Source of the DNA: Ptiloglossa arizonensis | Taxonomy: Eukaryota; Arthropoda; Insecta; Hymenoptera; Colletidae | Assembly (NCBI RefSeq): GCF_051014685.1 | Contig: NC_135061.1 | Coordinates: forward strand, 2,751,029-2,815,028 | Direction: 5' to 3' | Length of the DNA: 64,000 nt | Shown here: in pieces, positions 50,450 to 62,765 of the stretch | Numbering within the stretch: position 1 is the first letter of the stretch | How the letters are laid out: every line of letters starts with the position of its first letter | The notes under the pieces: model-generated | The model's input: the letters and a program-made list of their open reading frames with translations, nothing else | What the model was told of the DNA's origin: nothing | The model's database searches: none | Translations under genes and position numbers: made by a program

Positions 50450-51740
50450 ATTCTAGAGACACGTGTCAAGTGAGACACAAATAAGAAGAAGCATAAAGTT
50501 TAAGCTCGATTCTAGAGATACGTGTAAAGTGAGACACAAATAAGAAGAATCGTAAAGTTTAAGCTCGATTCTAGAGATACGTGTAAAGTGAGACACAAAT
50601 AAGAAGAATCGTAAAGTTTAAGCTCGATTCTAGAGACACCTGTAAAGTGAGATACAAATAAAAAGTATCGTAAAGTTTCAGTTCGATTCTAGAGACACAA
50701 ATAAGAAGAATCGTAAAGTTTAAGCTCGATTCTAGAGACACAAATAAGAAGAATCGTAAAGTTTAAGCTCGATTCTAGAGACACGTGTAAAGTGAGATAC
50801 AAATAAGAAGAATCGTAAAGTTTAAGCTCGATTCTAGAGACACGTGTGAAGTGAGACACAAATAAGAAGAATCGTAAAGTTTAAGCTCGATTCTAGAGAC
50901 ACCTGTAAAGTGAGATACAAATAAAAAGTATCGTAAAGTTTCAGTTCGATTCTAGAGACACAAATAAGAAGAATCGTAAAGTTTAAGCTCGATTCTAGAG
51001 ACACAAATAAGAAGAATCGTAAAGTTTAAGCTCGATTCTAGAGACACGTGTAAAGTGAGGCACAAATAAGAAGAATCGTAAAGTTTAAGCTCGATTCTAG
51101 AGACACGTGTAAAGTGAGACACAAATAAGAAGAATTATAAAGTTTAAGCTCGATTCTAGAGACACGTGTAAAGTGAGACACAAATAAAAAGTATCGTAAA
51201 GTTTAAGCTCGATTCTAGAGACACCTGTAAAGTGAGATACAAATAAAAAGTATCGTAAAGTTTCAGTTCGATTCTAGAGACACAAATAAGAAGAATCGTA
51301 AAGTTTAAGCTCGATTCTAGAGACACAAATAAGAAGAATCGTAAAGTTTAAGCTCGATTCTAGAGACACGTGTCAAGTGAGACACAAATAAGAAGAATCG
51401 TAAAGTTTAAGTTCGATTCTAGAGACACGTGTAAAGTGAGATACAAATAAGAAGAATCGTAAAGTTTAAGCTCGATTCTAGAGACACGTGTCAAGTGAGA
51501 CACAAATAAGAAGAATCATAAAATTTCCTTTCGATTCTAAGGACACGTGTAAAGTGAGACACAAATAAGAAGAATCATAAAGTTTCAATTCGATTCTAGA
51601 GACACAAATAAGAAGAATCGTAAAGTTTAATTTCGATTTTAGAGACACGTGTCAAGTGAGACACAAATAAGAAGAATCTTAAAGTTTCAATTCGATTCTA
51701 TAGACACGTGTAAAGTGAGACACAAATAAGAAGAATCATA
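50450..51740. repeat. 59/42-bp minisatellite with higher-order structure
   Basis: The main unit is 59 bp (GATTCTAGAGACACGTGTAA, AGTGAGACACAAATAAGAAG, AATCGTAAAGTTTAAGCTC). A short variant of about 42 bp lacks the CGTGTAAAGTGAGACA part. A block of one CACCTG variant unit, one CAGTTC-type short unit and one plain short unit recurs at about 50626, 50889 and 51211. About a dozen units carry CACGTG. From about 51730 the pattern decays into AAATAAGA-AAGACG pieces until 51905. Confidence 0.95.
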
Positions 51741-53318
51741 AATAAGACGTGGATAAAAATTATAACAACACAAGACGAGCCAAACAAGAAGGAAACAAAT
51801 AAGAAAAGACGTAAATAACTTGGGAGAAATAAGAAAAGGTACAGATAAAAAGGGACAGAGATAAAAATAGACATAAATAAAACGAGACACAAATAAGACG
51901 AGATTCGATTAAGAAGCAAGGCGTTCGACGCTAGACTCGAAGAAATAGTGTGATTCGTCGTGGAATAAACGCTCGACTTCGAGTCACGTCGCTTTTAAGT
52001 GTTCTCGTACCTCGAGTAACGATATCGCGATTATCGAAAGTTAAACATCGCGCAAAAATAACGCGAATATTTGTAAAAAGAACTCGCATCGGTGCCGAGT
52101 ATCCAACGCGTTTCATTGTAATCTTCTTCCACGTTCAACGAGTGCAATAAGAAAAACTTATCGCTGTTAATACAGCCGCTGTTTCAAATTTCTTCGTTAC
52201 GAATACGGCAAAAAGTTTCCACATTTTTCTTCTCCCAGTCGAAGACCGTTCTTCAATAAGGCCTAACAAAGTCTCTTTAATTTCCACCTCGTTTCCCTGC
52301 TCGCACCACCCCCTAGCTTTTTTTTCACCTCGTCGATTTTCTTCCTGTACTTTTTCACAATTTACTTTGGCTCGTGCTCGATGTTTCGACGTTCGTTTTC
52401 CCTAAGGTTTCTATGCATAGTTCGCGTTCACGAGTACACTGACACATAATTGGTAAGGCAGTGTCTAGAACATACCCCAACGAATTTTGTTATTGTCAAA
52501 AATTCAATTTACTCGGTTTCTTAACGAATCGATAAGAACAATTCGCAATGTCTGATTTGTTCTTTTTTCTTACAAGTGTCTACGAATCTTTCAACAATTA
52601 TACGAGTTCCTGCACACCTCACCATACGTGACGAAATAACCACCGACCAATAAAAGTTGAAATTATTGAAATTCTTTGAGTTATGGATTTTTTCTTGTAC
52701 AATTTTTAGATGGTATTGGAAATTCAATGAAATTTATAATTTAACCTCGTACAAATACTTCGAATAAAGATTCTACTATTTTATCGTACTTTTCTTCATT
52801 TCCATGAAAAGCTGTACCAACCGGTACTTTATCGAGCGATTTATACGGGTCTGTTAAGACCCCGGTGCTTAAAGCACCGAAGATCGAACTCGATTTTTCA
52901 GTACGCGTACGACTCGGGGAAACTGTCGGCCATTGAGAAAGAGAACGAACGCCCTTCGTTATTCTGGTCCCGGTGACGACACCGGAGACGTATGAAAATG
53001 AGATTTTCGTCGGTGGTTCTCTCGCTCGCACGCTCGGGGCGAGTAATTATCAGCTTGTCGCTCACAGGGGCTCTACATTCGAGCCGCTCGAAAGAATGGA
53101 CGCATGTACAGACGGATGGATGGATGAATGAATAGATGGAAGTGACGGACTTCTATGTCGCGGGAGGGGGTTGTTGCTAACAAGCGGGTTTGCATCGTTT
53201 CGTTCAATAGAAAAACGATGAATCGGGAAAAGGGTTCTGCCGCGCCATAACGAGCCTTTCCGGCTGTGGTTTCTCCCACTATTTCTCTCCGACGTGTGTG
53301 TATGTATGTATATGTATA

Positions 53319-53349
<31 letters not shown>

Positions 53350-53968
53350 AATTAGGTGTAGTTTTAACGACCACGCGTCTTGTCACACCGTATACCTTTT
53401 CGAAGGTATTTTCTTATCCTCTCGATTTTTGTTCGCCCTTTGAATTTTTCTGTTTTTCGAAGAGATATATTTTCGCAGAATGTAATCTACTCGTAATAAT
53501 CAACAACGAAAGAACGAAAGTAGAATTGTTAATTAAAGGTAACGCTCGAAACGGTGTGTCTCGTGATTGATAACACGTTTCGTAACATTATAAATAGTAA
53601 TATATATTGTCGTGTCTGTAATATTATAAATATTATACGTACACGGTCGAAAATTACCGGTCGAATTACAGTTACCGTTCTTTAATCCGTTGTGACATTT
53701 CACACGATGGTATTATTTGTAATTTTCGCGCAACGCTTGAACCGATTCGCGTTAAAAACAATGACGGATCGAAAAAATACTTTTCGAATCGACCGTTCGA
53801 AAATTAACGTTTGATCAATTCTCGAAAATTAACTCTCGAGTAAATTAAGGGTCTCTGTATAAGTTACCAGAGTGTAACAACAGAGAGCACAGTAATAAAC
53901 AAATTGATCTTTAGTTCCATACGGAAAGAAATATTCTGAAATATTTTTCTATTAGATTTGCTTATTAG
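51741..53968. other. Non-coding stretch with purine-rich and microsatellite parts
   Basis: 51741-51910 is purine-rich, decayed minisatellite. A GGAT/GAAT tetranucleotide tract lies at 53113-53140, and a GTAT/TATA tract followed by a T run at 53298-53350. Short frames at 52521-53279 on the minus strand have no recognised domain. Confidence 0.42.
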
Positions 53969-54907
53969 ATTTACAATCATTTTTCCAAACATCGATGATT
54001 ACTCAATCTCGAGTTACGTACTATTGTGTCTTCCAGAGGGAAACATTCTATTTTTTTACAGAAATTTATCATACACACTTAATATTTACACGATGGAGTG
54101 TCCTTTATTTACTCACAAATTGTTAGTTAAATTGTATTTTCTTAAGTGACGATAAATAATTGTTCTTGTACACTGCGAGCGATTTCGTATTACTTGTTCC
54201 TCGCTTGCATTTTGATGCATTTGGTGCATCGAATGCATTCGAGGCGACACGGGGCAAACGAAACGGTTTTAACAATTAGTCATTTACAATTATTTTTCCA
54301 AACATCAATGATTACTCAATCTCGAGTTACGTACTATTGTGTCTTCCAGAGGGAAACATTCTATTTTTTTACAAAAATTTATTATACACACTTAATATTT
54401 GCACGATGGAGTGTCCTTTATTCACTCACAAATTGTTAGTTAAATTGTATTTTCTTAAGTGACGATAAATAATTGTTCTTGTACACTGCGAGCAATTTCG
54501 TATTACCTGTTCGTCGCTTGCATTTTGATGCATTTGGTGCATCGAATGCACTCGAGGCGACACGGGGCAAACGAAACGGTTTTAACAATTAGTCATTTAC
54601 AATCATTTTTCCAAACATCAATGATTACTCAATCTCGAGTTACGTACTATTGTGTCTTCCAGAGGGAAACATTCTATTTTTTTACAAAAATTTATTATAC
54701 ACACTTAATATTTGCACGATGGAGTGTCCTTTATTTACTCACAGATTGTTAGTTAAATTGTATTTTCTTAAGTGACGATAAATAATTGTTCTTGTACACT
54801 GCGAGCAATTTCGTATTACTTGTTCGCGCTTGCATTTTGATGCATTTGGTGCATCGAATGCATTCGAGGCGACACGGGGCAAACGAGACGGTTTTAACAA
54901 TTAGTCA
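53969..54907. repeat. 313-bp tandem triplication
   Basis: The array is exactly 3 x 313 bp (units at 53969, 54282 and 54595). Shared blocks: TACTCAATCTCGAGTTACGT, GTGTCTTCCAGAGGGAAACA, ATGGAGTGTCCTTTATT, TTGTTCTTGTACACTGCGAG and GATGCATTTGGTGCATCGAA. Copies 2 and 3 are almost identical. Copy 1 differs at more sites. Two 97-codon frames (54146-54439 and 54459-54752) recur once per unit and are repeat artefacts. Confidence 0.95.
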
Positions 54908-57900
54908 GAATTTTTTCTCACTGGTGGAAGCACAGTGTCTAATATCTAGCGGCAGATTTAGAGAGGCGGGTCCGTTTCAACGAGTGCTCTGGAATTCTGC
55001 GGTTACCTTAACCGCGGACACGATTAATCCTAGCGAAACTAATTCACACGGCTGAGTTTGCCTTATTCGGAAGTAAGCACTCGAAGAAGAACGGCTGAAA
55101 ACAAATAATTAATACCGCGCCATTGTCTGCGGGCTCCTTTTTAAAATACGCGTGCAATTAGCGCGAAGAGGGCATTTGTTCGACATTCACGAGCATTCGC
55201 AGTTTCAACACGATTTTCTTAAACTTTAATTATTCAATTTTAATTATAAAAATGCGTACACGTATATACCTTGACGTATTGTTATGTATCGTGGATAAAA
55301 TTATGTGTCGTTTGTTTTATTTATCTTATGTTTTTGAAAATAATTTTTATCGTTTAATTTTTAGTAACGCACCGAGTGAAAGCGTATGTGAATTAATTAA
55401 CGTAACGGGTACGATGAAAAATAAACTTTTTGTGAATATAAAAATAATCTTTGTACACACATGCTTGTTTGCTATGAAAAATACAACAGCGATTGTATGA
55501 AAATTACATATGTTATTAAATGTATACTATTATCACAATGTAGTACGATTCAACAATTTAATCAATATCTACTGTGTACCCTATGTGTAAATAATCGTCG
55601 TGTGAAATCTATTTGATTTTTCATATCAAGCATACATATGTACAAATTAATTTTATATTCAGAGTAATTTGTTTTTCGTTGAACGTCTTATGTTAATTGA
55701 TTTGTATTCGTGAAGATTGAAACGTTAGTTTATATGTAGCATCGTATAATTTGAAAAACACAATTGAAATTATTTTAGAGAGTCTGAATAAATAAAATAT
55801 GTAATTGTATTATCAAAGCTGTAAGATATTCAGTTAATTTATTTATATCAAGATTCGATAGCGGTCTTTTTCCACTATAATGTTATATAAGATTATATAA
55901 GTTAATGGTGGACTCGAAAACAAGGTCGATGCATCCAGTGAGATTTTTCTACGTACGTTGTTATAAAAATAAATTTTAGAATTTTTTAGAACACGTGCAA
56001 AATGTTTCTACAATATTGCAACTTTTATTACTTCAGGTCCACACGAAATGCGTACAAAAATATACTCCGAGTACAAAAGTTAAACTAAATAAATAACGAG
56101 GAACATGTTTCTTTTTTGAAAAAAGTACATAGAACTAATAACACATATAACGTACTTATTTAGTTACATATGTAGGTTACAACCAGCAATAAAAATAGTA
56201 AAGGTTAGTAATAAACAACAGAATAATTTCTCCTAGATAATAATTTACTGAGTCAAGCTCTATCGAATATCTATCACTATCTCGAAGACATATTTTATAC
56301 TATGATTCGCTTTAAAAAAGCTCACGAAACGTCGAACGTAAATAAATGTCAAGTTTCGATGCGTATAATTTCGATACTCTGTTCCGAACAACATATTCTA
56401 CTCTTGACGAATCCCATAAATACCATTCTTGACGAATCAATGCCAATTTTATAACTCTGTCCCGTTAATCCAACGACGAAACTTTTCGAAATGTATTTTC
56501 GAAGTTTAAGAGTAACTGTCGTATTTCATTGTCGACTGCAGAAAGAAGACTTTTCTCGTTATAATTCCAAGGCTCCAGACGACGATTTTGGAAATGATGT
56601 GAATAGCCAGGAAATCCAGTTAGCGAGTAACAATTACGTTGAAACGGATTAAAAGATAGTACGAAAATGTTCCTTTATATTCTGCGATGAATAATGGCAG
56701 TGTCATTCGCCAACAAATTCAACCACGGTTGCGAAGACATTTCTTTTTGTTCCTATAGAAAATGCAATTCCTTTTTTTTTTCTAATCGGCTCGACGAAGG
56801 AAGAAAGACGCAAAGTCGGAATTAAAACATAGATTCGTAAAATTCGGAAATCGATTATTAATATATTCGCATAATTATTTTCAGCTCGTACATTGTTTGA
56901 TCTTGATGGTGGAGTAATTTGCAATAGTTTTATTCATTGGTTTGTATATTTACAATAATCTGTAATCGTTTTACATTATCTCTAATTAAGGCATAATCTT
57001 TGACAAATCTTTTTCGTTTTTTAATTATCCAATATTACCTGAACGGTTTTGCTTACAATATTTTCATATCTACGATATAAAAATGGACTCTGGTATCTTT
57101 CAAGGGAAATTAAATTGAAATAATCGTTGAATGGTGAAACATGATCGTAAATTACAGTCATAAAGGTAACGTGTAGCCATTCGTTGTATCACTCGTGACT
57201 AAACGTATGTTTGATGTAAAATGATGTAACGTATTATAGTAATGATGCGTAAAATGATGAATATTAACACGTAACGATAATCGTTAATACGTTATCGAGT
57301 AAACGAGAACACAATGCTCGTGAGTTTTTCTTCTTTTCCTTCAGGAATTATTATTACAATGTTGAAATAATACTGGATCGTTAGGGCTCGTTAACGGTGG
57401 ACAAAATGAGAGATAATGAAAATTGTAATAAATAATTGTGAGTCTCGTGTTCTCGTTAACAATCTAATATTTATATTGATAATTTCAATTGTCGGTTAAT
57501 ATCGATGTAGTTTATTAATTCGTTCGTAGATACTTTGTATAAAAAATCAAGGTAGGTAAAATTGTAAGAGAAATCCATTAAATAACTTGATTATACTACT
57601 CAAAATCAATTATCCACCAAAAGAACGTAATTAAAATTGAAAAAGGGTACTATTATTTACAGCTCGAAGCGTTTATTTTATAATTTCACCATGCATACAC
57701 GTTGTTCTTGAAAAACAACCCTTACCTAAGTCTCGATACTCAAATCAGTTCACTTTTCAACAATACCTTTCGATCGTGTGGAATATTTTTGTTACTTCGT
57801 CGCTCGGGAATGTTACATATTCGAAACTCGCATAAAACTTTCGGTAATTGTCGCGTTTATAAATTTATAGCTCCGTAACTGTTCCTAACGACCGTTTCTT

Positions 57901-58445
57901 CTCTCCGTTGGTTTCCCGCTGCTAGGAAAATAAACATAAATTGAATACAAGGATATTCAATCATTCTAGGGTATCTTTCCCGCCGGCATAAGGGAAATTT
58001 ATCGAATTCCGGCCCTTCTCTCCCACACGGGCACGATATTAGGCGGTCCGTATAAATAATAAATTAACCGGCCAACGACCGAGTGGCATCGCGTGGAATA
58101 TTTTTCACGAAGAAAGGAGAATATAGCGGAATAAAGAGGAAAGATTAATCGTGCTACGTAGGATGATTCCCCCGAAGCAGCGAGTTTGAGAGAACACCCA
58201 CGGAATAACCGCACTACCCCATCTAATAAGGTTAATTACTACATCAGGCTTTCACCGCTAGTGAAACGCAAACATGTTGGCACGGTCGAAATTTAACCCA
58301 TAGAAATGTACTTTCTACGCTAACACGGACCATTGCTATTGATCGGAACAAACATTATTAGAAATGGACTCGAATTCTGTGTAAATGCTTCGGGAATGCG
58401 ATTATTTTCAATTAAACTTGAACTTGAATGAAATTCAATGCTTTG
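54908..58445. other. Non-coding stretch, strongly AT-rich
   Basis: Apart from a GC-richer part at 54930-55170 this is very AT-rich, with few frames over 60 codons. A pyrimidine tract followed by CAG occurs at 57325-57344, but every frame closes soon after and no donor is nearby. No gene recognised. Confidence 0.45.
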
Positions 58446-59522
58446 AAAATACCAATTTGTTGTACAAGTTACGTACAGAGAATGTAGCAATTTGTTGTAC
58501 AAGTAACGTACAGAGAAAGTAGCGATTTGTTGTACAAGTAACATATAGAGAAAGTACCAATTTATTGTACAAGTAACATACAGAGAAAGTAACAATTTAT
58601 TGTGCAAGTAACATACAGATAACGTGCCAATTTATTGTGCAAGTAACATACAGATAAAGTGCCAATTTATGTACAAGTAACATACAGATAAAGTGCCAAT
58701 TTATTATACAAGTAACATACAGAGAAAGTAACAATTTATTGTAAAAGTAATATATAGAGAAAGTACCAATTTATTGTAAAAGTAACATACAGAGAAAGTG
58801 CCAATTTATTATACAAGTAACATACAGATAAAGTACCAATTTATTGTACAAATAACATACAAATAAAGTGCTAATTTATTATAGAAGTAACATACAGAGA
58901 AAGTGCCAATTTATTGTACAAGTAACATATAGAGAAAGTGCCAATTTATTGTACAAGTAACATATAGAGAAAGTGCCAATTTATTATACAAGTAACATAC
59001 AGGGAAAGTATCAATTTATTATACAAGTAACATATAGAGAAAGTGTCAATTTATTATACAAGTAACATACAGAGAAAGTGCCAATTTATTGTACAAGTAA
59101 CATACAGGGAAAGTATCAATTTATTGTATAAGTAACATATAGAGAAAGTGTCAATTTATTATACAAGTAACATACAGAAAACGTGCCAATTTATTATACT
59201 AGACACATACAGGGAAAGTATCAATTTATTGTACAAATAACATACAGGGAAAGTATCAATTTATTGTACAAGTAACATATAGAGAAAGTGTCAATTTATT
59301 ATACAAGTAACATACAGAAAACGTGCCAATTTATTATACAAGACACATACAGGGAAAGTATCAATTTATTATACAAATAACATACAAATAAAGTGCCAAT
59401 TTATTATAGAAGTAACATACAGGGAAAGTACCAATTTACTGTAAAAGTAACGTACAGAAAACGTGCCAATTTATTATACAAGACACATACAGAAAAAGTG
59501 CCAATTAATTATACAAGTAACA
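58446..59522. repeat. 35-bp minisatellite, about 31 copies
   Basis: The unit is 35 bp, with AAAGTGCCAATTTATTGTAC followed by AAGTAACATACAGAG, repeated across 1.08 kb. Variants (GTACC, GTATC, GTGTC; ACATATAG; ATTATACAAG) alternate in short runs, and a longer block around TACAGAAAACGTGCC recurs three times. Minus-strand frames through it are artefacts. Confidence 0.95.
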
Positions 59523-60893
59523 CAGAGTTCGATTGGTCGAAGAAGAATTAATTCGTGAAATATTTAAACCGTCTTCGTTGAACGAGAAAATGAATTTTCA
59601 AACCTTCGAAAATATTTTGCGAGGTAATCATTCCCCTATCACTTCGACCTAATACCTTTTCACGTGGAACGACAAGCGGACTTGCTTCCTGGTAAAAAAA
59701 ATACACGTTTCCGTTGAAAACCAAAAAGAAAAAAGAAAAAACAAAAAAAAAAGAGAAACGGTGCAACTCTAAACTGTACACGTATCGTCGCAGTTGTAAA
59801 AAACGGAAAGAAAAAATATGTCCCTGAAAACGGAGTCCCGTTTGAGCCGTATCACCGTTTCCCTGTGCCGTTTCTGCTCGCAATCGGAAGAGGTACGCGA
59901 CTCGTTCCATTTCCGTGTTGTAGATCGTCGCGAAACAATACGTAAAACCGAGGAGAATTTTCTTTCGCAGGACACGGGAACGTCCGATGATCGGTATCGA
60001 ACCACAACCCGGGACTCGAATGGATAAAACCGTTCGTTTGTTCGTTACCTCTCGCTGAACACGAAACGAGAGGATATTACCTTCTTTAATGCACGTCGAC
60101 AAAGGTTAATAATGAAAAGCACCGCGAAACGTCTAACGAAGGCAAAGGGAGCAGCAACACGGCCGGTGGGGGCACGGTGAAAAAGAACGAGGAAACAAGA
60201 GCCAAAGGATGTTGTATACGAAAGCAACTCGAAATCTGAAGTTTCCCCTCGAAACCGGCTAGGTTATCTAGAACGTTTCGTTTAATTACCCGGTCCCGAG
60301 GCACGTAATTGCTCGAGAAAGCCAGAGACGAGCGGCAACCGGGTCTAGCGGGGAGTAAAACGATCCGATTGTTCCAGAATCTTAAGTCCGTAGCGCGCGC
60401 ATTGCGAAATCGCGATCCATTTGTTCGAATAAAGCGATTCCGATTCACCTCCGCCGGTGGCATCGAAGATCTCCGACGAAACGCCCGAACGAACGGTCCC
60501 TCGCATACTTGCGAAAGAATTTTCAAACTATTCTCGCGAAAGCGGAACTGTTTTCGTTCCCTTCGCGACCAGCCTCGCTTGTCCAACCCCCTTCCTTCAC
60601 CGTGCTCTTTGAGAGTTCGCAATTTTCGATGGAATTTAGCCGTACGCCGGATGTGGATCCGCGCGCGCAATGATACGATGAAAGTTCGACGCGGGTACCG
60701 GGACGATTCATTTGTCACGGTTAGGGAGAACGTGTCGTTTAACGGCTGGAATGCTCTCCCAGGATTTCAACTTACTTTGTTTCGAAGGTCGGGATCATTA
60801 GGCGTCCAACTGGCGTGCTTTCTAATGGCCAAGCTTTACGTTCAGCGAACGATCCCGAACGAATGAGGACGGCGGGTTGAATTTTAGCAAGGT
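59523..60893. other. GC-richer stretch with overlapping frames on both strands
   Basis: The 59800-60890 part has clearly more G and C than its surroundings. Long frames occur on both strands (59548-60102 minus, 60086-60718 minus, 60309-60866 plus) and overlap in antisense, the pattern expected when GC-rich DNA lacks stops by chance. I see no domain, signal peptide or splice pair. It could hide an untranslated exon or regulatory DNA, but nothing specific supports that. Confidence 0.4.
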
Positions 60894-61091
60894 GCACCGA
60901 CCGGTACAAAACTTGTCAAAAGTGGAACAGAATGACACCAATACTTAGAGTCACGCGTATTTTCTTGTAATGGGTTGTTCGGTAAGAAATCAACTGTCGT
61001 TCGATGAGAAATGGAGGTATTAGGTTCGACGTTGTATTTTTCGAAAGATGGTACCACCGTTTGACGAACATGTGCGAAGTTTCGTGTACTT

Positions 61092-61154
61092 AGAGTTGTT
61101 CAAACGTTGACGTATCATAGTAGTTTTTTACAATAGTTATTGAACAATCTAGTA
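61092..61154 (+). mobile_element. Mini-MITE copy (truncated interior)
   Basis: Runs from AGAGTTGTTCAAACGTTGA to TTATTGAACAATCTAGTA. It lacks the GGAGAAAACGACA part found in other copies. It belongs to the 490-bp unit, so it duplicated with the array. Confidence 0.6.
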
Positions 61155-61624
61155 GCGAAGAAGGTTTTCGATTGATAGAATGCATTGATTGATAGAATGC
61201 GAGTCAGTGTCGTTTCGTTTGGTGTATTACAGAGGAGTATAGTGTCTCGATTGGTAAAATGATATTGGTGATACACATTCTGTGACAGTTTCGATATCTT
61301 TTTATTGGTAGAGTGCGAATCACTGTCATTCTATATTTTATAAAATGATATTGGTCACTCACCAATTTAACTGTCGTTATATATGGCGCGCTAACCGGTA
61401 CAAAAATTGTCAAAAGTGGAACAGAATGGCACCAACACTAAGAGTCACTTGTATTTTCTTATAATAGGTTGCTCGGTAAGAAATGAACTTTTGTCGTTCG
61501 ATAAGAAATGGAGCTATTAGGTTTGACGTTGTATTTTTCGAAAAATGGTACCACCGTTTGATGACGTTTGATGACCGTTTGATACCACGGTTTTGCATAG
61601 ATCTTTTGACTCGTTCGTGTATTT

Positions 61625-61702
61625 AGAGTTGTTCAAACGTTGACGTGTCATAGTAGTTTTTTACAGTAGAGAAAACGACAATAATTATCGAATAATCTAG
61701 TA
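61625..61702 (+). mobile_element. Mini-MITE copy
   Basis: Runs from AGAGTTGTTCAAACGTTGA to TTATCGAATAATCTAGTA with GAGAAAACGACA inside. Second array unit. Confidence 0.6.
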
Positions 61703-62040
61703 GCGAGGAAGGTTTTCGATTGATCGAATGCGAGTCAGTGTCGTTTTGCTTGGTGTATTACAGAGAAGTATAGTGTCTCGATTGGTAAAATAATATTAGT
61801 GATACATATTCTGTGCATTCTATATTTTACAAAATGGTATTGATCACTCACCAATTTAACTGTCGTTATATAAGGCGCACCAACCGGTACAAAACTTGTC
61901 AAAAGTGGAACAGAATGGCACCAATACCGAGAGTCCCTTGTATTGTCTTGTAATAGGTTACTCGGTAAGAAACGAACTAAGTTTTGTCGTTCGATAAGAA
62001 ATGGAGCTATTATTTAGAGTTAGTATTATTTAGTATATAG

Positions 62041-62116
62041 AGTTGTTCAAACGTTGAAGTCTCATAGTAGTTTTTTACAATGGAGAAAACGACAATACTT
62101 ATTGAACAACCTAGTA
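62041..62116 (+). mobile_element. Mini-MITE copy with best-kept ends
   Basis: Starts GAGTTGTTCAAACGTTGAAG and ends ACTTATTGAACAACCTAGTA. The GTTGTTCAA and TTGAACAAC ends are perfect 9-bp inverted repeats. TA follows the right end. It is the inverted counterpart of 20125-20203. Confidence 0.65.
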
Positions 62117-62289
62117 TGTTAGAGAACACGTGTAGTGGAGAAAATATCGATAGAAAAGGGAAAGGTTTTGCTCGTTTGCTAAATAATAATTGATTCTACA
62201 TTAAGTAAAAGTAGAAGGAACGAACACGCGCGATTGAGTATTTCGTGGAAGCAATAAGTACACAGAATTTCTTGAGAAATCGTGTATTT
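62117..62289 (-). repeat. Segment homologous to the last 168-bp unit at 19.9-20.1 kb
   Basis: Reverse-complemented, it reads through CACGAAATACTCAATCGCG, TTCCTTCTACTTTTACTTAA and TTTAGCAAACGAGCAAAAC in the order seen at 19950-20115. With its flanking mini-MITE the shared stretch is about 250-300 bp. Confidence 0.8.
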
Positions 62290-62367
62290 ACAATTGTACA
62301 AACGTTGAAGTGTCATAGAATTGTTTTACAATGGAAAAAACGAGAAAACTTATCGAACAACCTAGTA
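62290..62367 (+). mobile_element. Mini-MITE copy, second end of a nested pair
   Basis: Runs from CAATTGTACAAACGTTGAAG to CTTATCGAACAACCTAGTA. With the copy at 62041-62116 it brackets the 62117-62289 segment, so the whole 62041-62367 block may have moved as one composite unit. Confidence 0.6.
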
Positions 62368-62514
62368 TTTTCTTTCTCACCGATCCGTTGTACCGAGCAA
62401 CGAGAATATCCAGCTTAGGAGGGGATTGTTTCGTTTTTGATAAGAAATGGAGCTATTAGGTTCGATGTTTTATTTTTCTAAAAATGGTACTACCGTTTGA
62501 CGAACACGTGTGTT

Positions 62515-62590
62515 ACAGTTGTTCAAACATTAGTCTTATAGTAGTTTTTTACAATGGAGAAAATGACAGTAGTTATTGAATATTCTAGTA
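62515..62590 (+). mobile_element. Mini-MITE copy
   Basis: Runs from ACAGTTGTTCAAACATTAG to TTATTGAATATTCTAGTA. It is more diverged at the right end. Confidence 0.55.
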
Positions 62591-62595
62591 GCGAG

Positions 62596-62765
62596 GAAGG
62601 TTTTCGATTGATAGAATGCGATGATAGAATGCATTGATTGATAGAATGCAATGATGGAATGCATTAATTGAGAGAATGCAATGATGGAATGCATTGATTG
62701 ATAAAATGCAATGATGGAATGCATTAATTGATAGAATGCGATGATAGAATGCATTGATCTATAGA
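62596..62765. repeat. 30-bp minisatellite nested in the 490-bp unit
   Basis: About five to six copies of TTGATAGAATGCAATGATGG followed by AATGCATTGA. The single ATTGATAGAATGC motif of units 1 and 2 has expanded here in unit 3. AATGCATT is a perfect palindrome in each copy. Confidence 0.88.

Noticed and set aside
50450..51740. CRISPR array or tRNA cluster (GTTCGATTCTA looks like a B box)
   Set aside because: Units are contiguous with no unique spacers and the context is eukaryotic. The B-box-like match is incomplete, with no A box or cloverleaf around it.
57325..57420. Exon after a strong acceptor (CTTCTTTTCCTTCAG)
   Set aside because: All three frames close soon after and no donor is close by.
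59548..60866. Long overlapping frames (184, 210 and 185 codons) as genes
   Set aside because: They overlap each other in antisense within a GC-rich patch where stops are rare by chance. No recognisable motifs and no clear codon preference.
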